A DNA stretch of 45,049 bases from an uncultured Woeseiaceae bacterium. Its GTDB lineage: Bacteria > Pseudomonadota > Gammaproteobacteria > Steroidobacterales > Woeseiaceae. Shown here piece after piece: positions 36,757 to 44,851 of this stretch. Under the pieces are notes generated by a model, which worked only from the letters and a program-made list of their open reading frames with translations, searched no databases and was not told the origin of the DNA. The DNA is taken from contig CAJQPL010000027.1 in NCBI GenBank assembly GCA_905480215.1, positions 1 through 45,049 on the forward strand, in the 5' to 3' direction. A program made the translations under genes and the position numbers. The first letter of the stretch is position 1. Every line of letters starts with the position of its first letter.

Positions 36757-37857
36757 AATGCCCAGAGGATCATCCGGGTTAACGACCGATATGTACTGCT
36801 TCTTTCGATCCAGATTAGTAAGTTGATAAACGATCCCAAGCCAGTTATTAATGATGGCTTTTGCGGTATCGCCCCAAGTGTTATCAAGGTGCTGCTCGAC
36901 ATCATTATCAAGTACGTCGATGAGAGCATTGTAATCGTTTAGCGAAGACTCGTTAAGTGCAGATTCTATCAACTGCTGCACCCTTTCTGGAAAGTAGTTC
37001 TCGGGATATGGCGGCATCGCTGCGCTTTCCCCTTGCTGGTAGCGAAGTACTTCGCGCTTGTATTCTTTTAACAAGCTAACGCGATTATATTCCGGGTGTC
37101 CTTGAAAATAGACTTCTCGAATCTGATCCGGACTCACGGCAAGATGCACGCCGCCTTCGCTACTTTCAGCCAGTACTCGCAGACCTGCCGCCTCAAGCTG
37201 TGATCGCGAAATATCATTATAACGCGAATGTGGTACATCAAAACGCGTGTTGATATCGCGAGTTAAAGGGTGATCCGTGGCATATAGTTGATGACTGTAG
37301 ACACCCCAGCGCTTAGTCGGTAACGGCTGTCGGTCGATGTTATAGGAATGCTTGAGCAAGGCATGCGTAGCGAGGCAGGAACACAGCGTTGACGCGACGT
37401 TATCGTCGGCCCAGCGTGCGACTTCAATCAAAGGCTGCCAAAACGCTTCTTCATCAAGATTCGGACTCTCGACATTGGCACCGGTAATGATCAGTGCGTC
37501 GAGCCCCTGCTCCTGAAGATCTTCAAAGCGGCTGTAATAACAATCAATGTAGTCTTCGGCCTCGGCGCCGCGACCCAAGGACGGCAAGGAAAACGGGTAA
37601 ACGAAAAACTGCGCAATACGATTGCAACTTCCAACCAGCCGAATGAATTGTCGTTCGGTTGCCTGCAGCGCAGCATCGGGCATCATATTCAAGAACCCTA
37701 TATGCAACTCGCGTATATCCTGCTGCTTGGCCCGATCGAGCGACAACAGCTCATGGCCCTGTTCACGCAGATGCGTGAATGTGGGTAGATCTGAGTGAGC
37801 AACCAGAGTCACGTAACCCGTTCGACCTGCTAGAAAACCAGGCAGGAACTCTGCCAA
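36748..37857 (-). CDS. metA: Homoserine O-acyltransferase MetA (probably acetyl-CoA using)
   Basis: The MetA-family enzyme that acylates homoserine, opening methionine synthesis. Family residues: catalytic Cys161 (TLCSCLATHALL), His254 and Glu256 (FQGHPEY), and VPHSRYND. At the acyl-donor specificity position the segment TGANVE has Glu130 where E. coli MetA has Gly (TGAPLG); in the family Glu at this site goes with acetyl-CoA use, agreeing with the neighbouring O-acetylhomoserine enzyme metY. The start is unsure: TTG 37857 is the longest reading frame (369 aa), while GTG 37812 (VTLVAHSDLP) gives 354 aa with GGG upstream and a more family-like N-terminus. A stop codon precedes TTG 37857 closely. 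Confidence 0.92.
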   Translation of the reverse strand: MAEFLPGFLAGRTGYVTLVAHSDLPTFTHLREQGHELLSLDRAKQQDIRELHIGFLNMMPDAALQATERQFIRLVGSCNRIAQFFVYPFSLPSLGRGAEAEDYIDCYYSRFEDLQEQGLDALIITGANVESPNLDEEAFWQPLIEVARWADDNVASTLCSCLATHALLKHSYNIDRQPLPTKRWGVYSHQLYATDHPLTRDINTRFDVPHSRYNDISRSQLEAAGLRVLAESSEGGVHLAVSPDQIREVYFQGHPEYNRVSLLKEYKREVLRYQQGESAAMPPYPENYFPERVQQLIESALNESSLNDYNALIDVLDNDVEQHLDNTWGDTAKAIINNWLGIVYQLTNLDRKKQYISVVNPDDPLGIRP

Positions 37858-38019
37858 AATTTACGTGATAAGAACAGTCGAGTAACAAGTCTCACTTGAA
37901 ACTGGTTTACCCGCTACGCACCAATTACCAATGAACCCAACCGAGAGCCTTGATACTTACAATTTGGAACAACCTTAAAAGCTATGAAAAATCAAAAGCA
38001 TTCGATAGCTATGCGCAAA

Positions 38020-38049
38020 TTGACGCAAATGCGCTGTGCTGGGTAAAGT
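38020..38049 (+). promoter_or_regulatory. Possible promoter of the crotonase-acyl-CoA ligase operon
   Basis: TTGACG (38020-38025) and TAAAGT (38044-38049) are 18 nt apart, about 90 nt before the ATG at 38141. The rest of the 283-nt region between metA and this operon shows no gene or hairpin I can name. Confidence 0.4.
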
Positions 38050-38140
38050 CACCTATCAGAGCCGTAAACCGCTCGATTTGTAGTCGCTTTACCGGGCTCC
38101 CTTTTGCAAGCTTCCTCAGGAAAAATCAGGACAATGACTG

Positions 38141-38944
38141 ATGAGTACTAGCACTGATCCAATGGCCACTGCGCCAATACTGTTGCGGAACGACCAAGAC
38201 GGAATCGTTACCTTGACGCTGAATCGAGCGGCGCAGTACAACCCCCTCTCTGCCGACATGTTGACCAGTCTGCAGATTGAGCTAGACGACATCGCTCAGA
38301 ATCAAGCGCTACGGGTGGTGGTGATCGCCGCTAACGGCAAGGCCTTTTGTGCCGGCCACGATTTAAAGGAAATGCGCGTCAGCGAAGACCGTGCCGCCCA
38401 CCGTGCGCTATTCGAGCAGTGTGGACGCATGATGTTGAGCATTAACCGCTTGCCGCAACCAGTGATCGCCCGCGTTAACGGCATCGCTACGGCCGCCGGC
38501 TGCCAGCTGGTCGCGAACTGCGATCTCGCGGTAGCGGTCGAGGATGCGCGATTTGCGGTCTCCGGCATAAACCTCGGTTTGTTTTGCTCGACCCCGGCAG
38601 TCGCTTTGAGTCGAAATCTGTTGCGCAAGCAAGCAATGCAAATGCTGCTTACCGGCGATTTCATTTCTGCGCAGCAGGCGCAGCAGTTTGGGCTGGTCAA
38701 CGAAGTTGTTCCGGCTGTGGAGCTTGAGTCGGCGACTCACGCACTCGCCGCGAAAATTGCGTCCAAGCCGGCGCACGCGGTCAGGATTGGCAAGGATATG
38801 TTTTACAAGCAACTCCCGATGGATCTGGCGGACGCCTACTCCTACGCCAGCGATCGCATGGCGTGTAACATGGATTCATATGACGCGCGCGAAGGCATCG
38901 ATGCATTCATTCAAAAGCGCCAACCCGTATGGAAGGACAAATAG
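38141..38944 (+). CDS. Enoyl-CoA hydratase/isomerase family protein (ECHDC3-like)
   Basis: A 267-aa crotonase-fold protein. The CoA-binding and oxyanion regions are seen as AFCAGHDLKEM (about 68-78) and NGIATAAGCQLVANCDLA (113-130). The two catalytic glutamates of enoyl-CoA hydratase are both replaced, Gln122 in AGCQL and Gly142 in FAVSGINLG, as is typical of the ECHDC3-like group, so ordinary hydratase activity is doubtful; a thioesterase, isomerase or other CoA-ester role is possible. AGGA lies about 10 nt before the ATG. It is 9 nt upstream of the acyl-CoA ligase, so the two share an operon and probably a CoA-ester substrate. Confidence 0.88.
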   Translation: MSTSTDPMATAPILLRNDQDGIVTLTLNRAAQYNPLSADMLTSLQIELDDIAQNQALRVVVIAANGKAFCAGHDLKEMRVSEDRAAHRALFEQCGRMMLSINRLPQPVIARVNGIATAAGCQLVANCDLAVAVEDARFAVSGINLGLFCSTPAVALSRNLLRKQAMQMLLTGDFISAQQAQQFGLVNEVVPAVELESATHALAAKIASKPAHAVRIGKDMFYKQLPMDLADAYSYASDRMACNMDSYDAREGIDAFIQKRQPVWKDK

Positions 38945-38953
38945 AGACGACTC

Positions 38954-40582
38954 ATGTCTAACTCGCAGTACTCGACTGATCTTGATAAGAACGCGGCCAA
39001 CTATGCACAGCTTTCACCACTGACCTACATTGAGCGCGCCGCATCGGTTTACCCGGAACGTTGCGCGCTGATCTATAACGATACCCGACGCAGCTGGGCC
39101 GACACCTACCGTCGATGCCGACAGTTTGCATCCGCATTGCAGCAGTACGGAGTTGCAGCGGATGACACGGTCGCACTGATGCTGCCAAATGTGCCGGCAA
39201 TGTACGAAGCGCATTTCGCCATTCCGATGGCCGGCGCCGTAATTCACGGTATCAACATACGCCTCGATGCCGACGCGATCGCGTTTCAGCTCAAACATGG
39301 TGGCGCCAAGGTATTACTCACAGATCCAGAGTTTTCTGCAATCGTAACAGCGGCGCTGGAGAAGCTGGATAACAAACCGATCGTGATCGACGTCAACGAT
39401 CCAGCATTAAGCAACGGCGAGTTTATTGGCGCGATTGAATATGAGGACTTTCTGCTGACTGGCGATCCAACGTTCGCCTGGAAAATGCCGCAGGACGAGT
39501 GGCAGGCAATCGCGCTGGGCTACACCTCAGGCACCACCGGTGATCCCAAGGGCGTTGTCACTCATCATCGTGGCGCCTACCTGAATGCCGTTTCCAACAT
39601 ACTCGCGTGGAACATGAACGTTTACCCGGTCTATCTGTGGACCCTGCCGATGTTTCACTGCAATGGCTGGTGTTTTCCCTGGACGATCGCGGCCCTGAAT
39701 GGCACCAGCGTATGCCTGCGCGCTACGCGCGCCGACGACATTTTCGACTCTATTAAGCAACACAGGGTCAGTCATTTATGTGGTGCCCCGATAGTTCTGA
39801 ATCTGATGGCCAATGCCGACGACAAACTAAAGCAAAAATTGGAAGGGCCAGTGAACGTCATGACTGCGGGGTCCGCGCCTCCTGCTGCTGTGCTCGAAGC
39901 AATGGCCGAACTAAACTTTAACGTCACCCACACCTATGGGCTGACCGAAGTCTACGGTCCAGCCGCAGTCTGCGCCTGGCACGAGGAGTGGGACCATCTG
40001 TCACCCGGTGAGCAAGCGAGCCTGAAAGCGCGCCAGGGTGTGCGCTACCCAATGCTGGAAGAACTTGTTGTCACGGATCCTGAAACACTGGAACCAGTGC
40101 CAAAGGATGGCGTGACAATTGGCGAAATCATGTTTCGCGGTAATGTTGTCATGAAAGGCTACCTGAAGAATCCGGCAGCCAGTGCTAAAGCGTTTGCAGG
40201 CGGCTACTTTCATTCAGGCGACCTTGCGGTTTGCCATCCAGATGGATACATCGAGATCAAGGACCGTTCGAAAGATGTGATCATCTCGGGGGGTGAGAAT
40301 ATTTCGAGCATCGAGGTCGAAGCCGCGCTATACCGTCACCCCGCCGTGCTGGAAGCGGCAGTGGCCGCGATGCCTGATAAGAAATGGGGCGAAGTGCCGT
40401 GCGCGTTCGTAACTCTTCGTGACAATCCCATTGCCGTCAGCGAGAAGGACATTATCGACTTTTGCCGCGATAATATGGCGCATTTCAAAGCGCCGAAAAA
40501 AGTTGTGTTTGGTGATCTGCCGAAAACATCGACCGGTAAAATCCAGAAATTCGAATTGCGCGAACGAGCCAAACAACTATGA
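38954..40582 (+). CDS. Acyl-CoA synthetase (AMP-forming ligase)
   Basis: A 542-aa ANL-superfamily ligase that activates a carboxylic acid to its CoA ester via an acyl-adenylate. Core motifs: A3 YTSGTTGDPKGV, TYGLTE (A5), GYFHSGDLAV with YIEIKDRSKDVIISGG (A7-A8), and the catalytic lysine in KTSTGKIQK (A10) close to the C-terminus. LPMFHCNGWCFPW is typical of the medium/branched or methylthio-acid clade. Substrate chain length cannot be fixed from sequence. The SD is weak (AGAGACG). The next gene overlaps its stop by 4 nt (ATGA), giving a tight three-gene unit. Confidence 0.92.
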   Translation: MSNSQYSTDLDKNAANYAQLSPLTYIERAASVYPERCALIYNDTRRSWADTYRRCRQFASALQQYGVAADDTVALMLPNVPAMYEAHFAIPMAGAVIHGINIRLDADAIAFQLKHGGAKVLLTDPEFSAIVTAALEKLDNKPIVIDVNDPALSNGEFIGAIEYEDFLLTGDPTFAWKMPQDEWQAIALGYTSGTTGDPKGVVTHHRGAYLNAVSNILAWNMNVYPVYLWTLPMFHCNGWCFPWTIAALNGTSVCLRATRADDIFDSIKQHRVSHLCGAPIVLNLMANADDKLKQKLEGPVNVMTAGSAPPAAVLEAMAELNFNVTHTYGLTEVYGPAAVCAWHEEWDHLSPGEQASLKARQGVRYPMLEELVVTDPETLEPVPKDGVTIGEIMFRGNVVMKGYLKNPAASAKAFAGGYFHSGDLAVCHPDGYIEIKDRSKDVIISGGENISSIEVEAALYRHPAVLEAAVAAMPDKKWGEVPCAFVTLRDNPIAVSEKDIIDFCRDNMAHFKAPKKVVFGDLPKTSTGKIQKFELRERAKQL

Positions 40583-41007
40583 CGGATATCAATACTCTAC
40601 GGCGCATCCTCACCGACTACAAACGCGTTGCGATCGTCGGACTCTCCGACAACCCGTCACGTCCGAGTAACGCTGTGGGCAAATATCTGCTTGAGCACGG
40701 TTTCGAGGTAATCCCGGTTAATCCCAAATACGACAAAATACTGGGGCAAACATGCTACCCGGATCTGGCTGCGATCCCGACGCCAGTGGATATTGTTGAC
40801 CTGTTTCAGCGATCGGAGCGCGTTCCGCCGTTCGTCGATGCGGCAATCGACATCGGTGCCAAAGTGGTCTGGATGCAGCTGGACATCGTGCACGAGGAAG
40901 CCGCACAGAAAGCCCGAGATGCCGGACTTGAGGTCGTCATGGATCGCTGTATCAAAATTGAACACGCGCGCTTCTTGGGTGGCTTGAATACCAACGGCGT
41001 AAATTGA
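40579..41007 (+). CDS. CoA-binding domain protein (YccU-like)
   Basis: A 142-aa Rossmann-fold CoA-binding protein. RVAIVGLSDNPSRPSNAVGKYL at the N-terminus includes the loop for the CoA/nucleotide phosphate (here cited as VAIVGLSDNPSRPS), and EVIPVNPKY, VDIVDLFQRSE, VVWMQLDI and VMDRCIKIEH are the family's hallmarks. These proteins bind CoA and are of unresolved role, perhaps linked to protein acylation. It overlaps the acyl-CoA ligase stop by 4 nt (ATGA), so it is translated with that operon. Confidence 0.92.
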   Translation: MTDINTLRRILTDYKRVAIVGLSDNPSRPSNAVGKYLLEHGFEVIPVNPKYDKILGQTCYPDLAAIPTPVDIVDLFQRSERVPPFVDAAIDIGAKVVWMQLDIVHEEAAQKARDAGLEVVMDRCIKIEHARFLGGLNTNGVN

Positions 41008-41065
41008 AACCCTGAGTCGGCACGCGGGTCAGATCCTGACACTCACGATTCGAGTCCTTGCACGC

Positions 41066-41290
41066 TTAATCAGCACGAGCGTCGCTAATGACGCAATTGC
41101 AGGCGGTAAATGTCGCCGCCAGTCCGGCGACTGCCGCGAAAATCAGGCCGAAACCGCCGCCGCGCGAATCGTATTGCCCGGCGAGCTCGCCTGTGTCACC
41201 GATAGTCCCGCCCGCAATGATATTGGTACCAAATCTGCCTACCAGTCCGCGATGCCAAAAACCGGCCATCAAGACAGCAATAACGATCAT
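41066..41290 (-). CDS. Small membrane protein, possible
   Basis: A 74-aa reading frame with two hydrophobic segments (MIVIAVLMAGFW and GFGLIFAAVAGLAATFTACN) around a short glycine-rich loop. I prefer this strand to the overlapping plus-strand frames because the hydrophobicity is organised like two membrane helices. There is no SD at ATG 41290 or at an in-frame TTG 41308, so expression is uncertain. It converges on the CoA-binding gene and is divergent from the carboxymuconolactone-decarboxylase-like lipoprotein. Confidence 0.4.
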   Translation of the reverse strand: MIVIAVLMAGFWHRGLVGRFGTNIIAGGTIGDTGELAGQYDSRGGGFGLIFAAVAGLAATFTACNCVISDARAD

Positions 41291-41419
41291 GACCGAAACG
41301 TACAGCAAGCGTTTTTTTCAGTGGCTAGGCCGTGTAAAAGTTTTCCGCCTCTTGTACATTTAAGTCTGCCACTACATTCATCCAATTTCGCCACGCGTTT
41401 AACGCCAAGAGATACTGTC

Positions 41420-42118
41420 ATGAATTCTATTAGAAATACCGCAAAATGCGTGAGCATCTCAATTGTTTCTGCTGTGATGATTTCCTGCGCGTCCAACCCC
41501 GCGCCACTCGTCAATGAAGCATCGAAATGGCCGGTCACAGAAGACGAGTTCCTGGCATCACTACCCGATGACGTCTTTCCCGGCTCAAGAAGCAGGATCC
41601 CGCTCGTTAAGCGTGAAGATCTGGACGAAGCTGGAAAAGAAGGCTACGACGCCCGCGTTTCGCCAGACACAACATCGCTTGCCGGACTTCAAGGTCCCGG
41701 CGGGCTGAGATTGAGCGGTAGTAGAAATCTCGATGAGACACTGTTGGATGCCAGAACGAAAGAACTTGCTCGCCTGGTTGTCTCTCGCGAAATGAACCAG
41801 AGTTTCGAGTGGACTGTTCACGAGCCGGTCGCTTTAAGAGCAGGCCTGGAACCCGACATCATCGATGTCATACGCCATCGTAGACCCCTGCATGGCGTGC
41901 CCGAAGGAGATGCCTCCATCATTCAATTAGGAAGGGAGTTGTTTCAAGAAAACGAAGTCAGCCCTGAAACCTTTGCGCGCGTCTACAAACATCTGGGGAA
42001 GCGAAATCTTGTTGATCTTTGCCAGTTCATGGGCAACTACACGCGGACGGCAATTTTATTGCACACTTTCGATGTGCATCTACCGTACGATCGGGAATCG
42101 TTGCTGCCAATTGAATAG
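41420..42118 (+). CDS. Carboxymuconolactone decarboxylase-like lipoprotein
   Basis: A 232-aa protein with a lipoprotein leader (SIVSAVMISC, Cys at about residue 22) and a carboxymuconolactone decarboxylase/AhpD-like helical fold: RTKELARLVVSREMNQSFEWTVH around residues 112-134 carries the acidic and His residues common in the family, without the AhpD C-x-x-C. The activity is unknown; many related proteins are not decarboxylases. ATG 41420 is chosen because the leader starts there and AAGAGAT precedes it; in-frame codons from 41174 add nothing recognisable. It converges with the GAF-domain gene. Confidence 0.82.
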   Translation: MNSIRNTAKCVSISIVSAVMISCASNPAPLVNEASKWPVTEDEFLASLPDDVFPGSRSRIPLVKREDLDEAGKEGYDARVSPDTTSLAGLQGPGGLRLSGSRNLDETLLDARTKELARLVVSREMNQSFEWTVHEPVALRAGLEPDIIDVIRHRRPLHGVPEGDASIIQLGRELFQENEVSPETFARVYKHLGKRNLVDLCQFMGNYTRTAILLHTFDVHLPYDRESLLPIE

Positions 42119-42158
42119 GAGAGAGGCACCTTTCTACGAAGATGAAGCGCCTGAAAAC

Positions 42159-42171
42159 TGCCCGGCGGGCA
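42159..42171 (-). terminator. Possible intrinsic terminator of the GAF-GGDEF gene
   Basis: A 5-bp GC-rich stem, TGCCC and GGGCA with a 3-nt loop, lies just after the stop of the GAF gene; in the minus direction GTTTTC follows. It is short, so weak. Confidence 0.45.
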
Positions 42172-42173
42172 AC

Positions 42174-43163
42174 TTAAAAAATTGTCTTTCGCCAGTGAAC
42201 CGGAACTCTAATGCCATGCCGCTTCGGTAACGTCTGTTTGTCGCGATTGAAAAATAACACGTCTGCATCCTGCAGCATCTCTTCAATGCAATCATACTTA
42301 TCAGGTTCGTACGCGATACGTCCGATAAATGCCGAAAATGAGTTGAATTCGTCGCCAACGTAAATCGAGCATCTCGCATCTTCACACAAATGACTAATTG
42401 CCTTTGCCTCATCAATGGTCTTGTCGCCATGCAATAGGACACAAAAGTCTTCGCGCCCTAAATACGCTATCGACAACGCATCCGAAAAACCTTCACGTAA
42501 GAGTCTTCCAAATGTTTTTATCGGCGGTGTTTCCCAGTCGGTGTCTTTTTGCGCCGCCACGACGCCTGTGATATCGAAAAGCAAAAGTGTGAAATCGCGT
42601 TCTGCGGGATCCACGTCAAAGCATTTCGCTCCGGCAATTACAAAAGCATTACGATTATCTAGCCCGGTTTCGGTATCGACATAGTTAATCATCTCACCGA
42701 CAACCATATCCGCCAGATTCTTCAGCATGACCTTTTTTTCATCGCTTAGCCGCCGGGGAACACGGTCGATAAGGCAAAGTGTTCCGAGCTTGTGACCATT
42801 CGGAGCCGTTAGCGGTGCCCCGGCATAGAATCGAATGTGTGGCTGTTCGAGAACCAATGGATTGTCACGAAAACGAGAGTCGTGCCGTGTATTTCTAACC
42901 TCGAAAACATCGTCACCAAGAATCGCGTGGCCACAAAAGGAAATTTCACGAGGTGTTTCTTTACCTTCAAAGCCCTCGGTTGACTTGAACCACTGTCGGC
43001 CTTGATCTACCAGGCTGATTACCGCGACAGGCATGTCAAAAATTTGAGCGCTGATACGTGTATATCTGTCGAAGCGATCGTCATTCGACGTATCAAGAAT
43101 ATTCAGGCTGTGCAGTGTCTTTAGCCTGCCCACCTCGTCTTCTGGAATTCCGGGTTCTTGCAT
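42174..43163 (-). CDS. GAF domain protein with degenerate GGDEF domain
   Basis: A 329-aa cytoplasmic signalling protein. Residues ~15-158 form a GAF domain of the type often preceding GGDEF modules (SLVDQGRQWFKSTEG, ISFCGHAI, FYAGAPLTAPNGHKLGTLC). Residues ~160-310 align with a GGDEF domain (ETGLDNRNAF, LLLFDITG) but the active-site loop reads LGREDF at 235-240 instead of GGDEF, so diguanylate cyclase activity is unlikely. It may bind a ligand or another protein instead. GGGAG lies 8 nt before the ATG. Upstream are two CATAAG-type inverted repeats. Confidence 0.85.
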   Translation of the reverse strand: MQEPGIPEDEVGRLKTLHSLNILDTSNDDRFDRYTRISAQIFDMPVAVISLVDQGRQWFKSTEGFEGKETPREISFCGHAILGDDVFEVRNTRHDSRFRDNPLVLEQPHIRFYAGAPLTAPNGHKLGTLCLIDRVPRRLSDEKKVMLKNLADMVVGEMINYVDTETGLDNRNAFVIAGAKCFDVDPAERDFTLLLFDITGVVAAQKDTDWETPPIKTFGRLLREGFSDALSIAYLGREDFCVLLHGDKTIDEAKAISHLCEDARCSIYVGDEFNSFSAFIGRIAYEPDKYDCIEEMLQDADVLFFNRDKQTLPKRHGIRVPVHWRKTIF

Positions 43164-43222
43164 TACAATCTCCCGCTATATTTTTTCGTACTCAACATAA
43201 TACCGCAAAAAGGCTGTGGGCA

Positions 43223-43322
43223 CATAAGAATCGACCTTATGCACAACTAAATCGCCTAAGACGGTGCGGGATAGATGCGGGAACAAGCCTATAAAGCAGC
43301 GAAAAACATAAGGCCGCTTATG
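43223..43322. repeat. Two CATAAG...CTTATG inverted repeats
   Basis: CATAAG-N7-CTTATG at 43223-43241 and CATAAG-N4-CTTATG at 43307-43322 share the same arms. The first lies between the divergent GAF and small-protein genes; the second lies inside the reading frame starting at 43275 if that start is real. Confidence 0.4.
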
Positions 43323-43538
43323 GGGCCTTTGATTTTTCTGCCGAAAGAGCGCCAATTTGCGCCGAACTGGGCGCATCATGGGCGGATGATACGCAAGGAA
43401 GACGAGGACAAGTCACTGCTGGCCCAAATAGACTATGCGCAGCAACTGCGGCAGGAGAAAGAACTGAAAACGATAGCTAATATCACGAGCCATGACATTG
43501 AAGCGTTCCTGATGATTGCCGCCGAGGCCGGGAATTGA
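43275..43538 (+). CDS. Small hypothetical protein upstream of a patatin-like gene
   Basis: An 87-codon frame with no recognised domain; the C-terminal 50 residues (RKEDEDKSLLAQIDYAQQLR) look like a charged helical protein and are more convincing than the N-terminal part. CGGGA precedes ATG 43275 closely; ATG 43386 is an alternative start giving 50 residues. The TGA stop overlaps the TTG start of the phospholipase gene (TTGA), an arrangement seen also at 5428-5431, so translational coupling is likely. The first 37 codons include one of the CATAAG inverted repeats, which could instead be regulatory sequence. Confidence 0.45.
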   Translation: MREQAYKAAKNIRPLMGPLIFLPKERQFAPNWAHHGRMIRKEDEDKSLLAQIDYAQQLRQEKELKTIANITSHDIEAFLMIAAEAGN

Positions 43539-44464
43539 ACGTTTCAAGCGCTGCCCCAAGAGTGGGACTCGCTCTGGGTTCCGGTGCCTCGCGAGGCTGG
43601 TCGCATATCGGTGTTCTCAAGGCACTGCTGAAAGAGGGCATAGAGCCTGCCGTCATTTGCGGGACCTCGGTAGGTGCCATGGTCGGCGCGTCGTACCTGG
43701 CTGGCAATCTCGACAAACTGGAAGACTGGGTTCTGGGTTCAAGTCGTGCCGATGTCTTGCGATTTTTCAGTTTCAGGCTCGCCAATTCCGCGTTCGTTGA
43801 TCCTGAGCGACTCAATTGGTTTCTCCACACATTCGTCGCGGCCGAGGACGTTCGCATCGAGACGCTTAAAAAACCGTACGCGGCTGTATGCACAGATCTA
43901 CATGCTGGTAACGAAGTGTTGCTGCGCGAAGGTGGTCTTGCGAGAGCGGTTAGGGCATCGATGGCGATGCCGGGTTTATTTCCCGCCGAACGCGACGAAC
44001 AACGATGGCTGGTTGATGGCGGGCTGGTCAATCCGGTTCCGGTATCAGCTTGCCGCAAACTGGGTGCAGACGTTGTTATTGGCGTCAATTTAAATGCGGA
44101 CATTTTGTCCAGACAGCGTGTCAGTGATCGGACCGCCAGCGAGAGTGATGTTGATAACATCCGTGGTCAGTTGCGCAAGCGAGCAAGTAAGTATTCGAAC
44201 TCATTTTTTCAGAATGAAGTCGAGACCGACAGCGCGCCAGGGGTATTCGATGCGATTTCACTCACGATCAATATCTTTCAGGATCAGATTACTCGCGGCC
44301 GACTTGAGGCAGATCCCGCCGACGTATTGATTGCACCCAAAGTCGGCGACATTGGCATGTTTGATTTTCAGCGTGCGGCTGATGCAATCATAGAGGGTGA
44401 AGACTGTGTGCAGAGCGCAATGGCTGACATTCGTAGACAGATTGCTCTGGCGGAGACTCGGTAG
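43535..44464 (+). CDS. Patatin-like phospholipase (RssA-type)
   Basis: A 309-aa alpha/beta hydrolase-like lipase. The glycine-rich oxyanion loop is GSGASRGWSHIG (about 15-26), the nucleophile Ser45 lies in GTSVG, and the catalytic Asp161 is in DGGLVNPVPV, completing the Ser-Asp dyad. It probably hydrolyses phospholipid or lysophospholipid acyl esters in the cytoplasm or at the inner membrane. The start is TTG with GAGG and GGGA upstream and an overlap with the previous stop. The family's similar E. coli member is RssA/YchK, of unknown physiological role. Confidence 0.9.
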   Translation: MNVSSAAPRVGLALGSGASRGWSHIGVLKALLKEGIEPAVICGTSVGAMVGASYLAGNLDKLEDWVLGSSRADVLRFFSFRLANSAFVDPERLNWFLHTFVAAEDVRIETLKKPYAAVCTDLHAGNEVLLREGGLARAVRASMAMPGLFPAERDEQRWLVDGGLVNPVPVSACRKLGADVVIGVNLNADILSRQRVSDRTASESDVDNIRGQLRKRASKYSNSFFQNEVETDSAPGVFDAISLTINIFQDQITRGRLEADPADVLIAPKVGDIGMFDFQRAADAIIEGEDCVQSAMADIRRQIALAETR

Positions 44465-44851
44465 CAAACAGTACTGCCCTGCACCAGCCATTGGTTTCGG
44501 CTACTCAGCGTAGTTTTGACGCGCATTGATAGAGTCAGTAATTGCACAAACCGCAAGTGCTGGCTATCCAATGTACTGACCGCAAAAAGTTCATCGAGTC
44601 CGACCTGTCGCCGCATCAATCCCTGCGTAAACCCTGGAAAGAAAAAGGCATTCCCGAGTCTTTGGACGGAGACTCAACGATCTCCTGACTGACTGGCGGA
44701 GAAGGCGGGATGGCCGCTTCCTTGAAAAACCCGATAAGCTCCTCACCGTTGTGATGCTCGAAACAGGAAATGCTTGACACTTGATAGCATTTCAACTCAG
44801 GATATTTCGCATTAATATGAATATCCAAAGCAATTTGGCGGCTAGGCGGCA
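44465..44851. other. Intergenic region, mostly featureless
   Basis: 387 nt between the phospholipase and the ABC substrate-binding gene. A 48-codon frame with TTG start at 44542 (stop ends at 44688) is present but matches nothing I know. TTGACA at 44774-44779 is a perfect -35 hexamer, yet no good -10 lies 16-18 nt downstream (GATATT is 21 nt away). No hairpin terminator was seen. Confidence 0.4.

Noticed and set aside
38141..40582. DMSP demethylation (DmdB/DmdD-like) pathway
   Set aside because: The ligase could fit DmdB, but the crotonase lacks the DmdD glutamates and no DmdC-like dehydrogenase is nearby.
44774..44806. Promoter TTGACA / GATATT before the ABC gene
   Set aside because: The -35 is perfect but the spacing is 21 nt and no better -10 exists, so I do not list it as a promoter.
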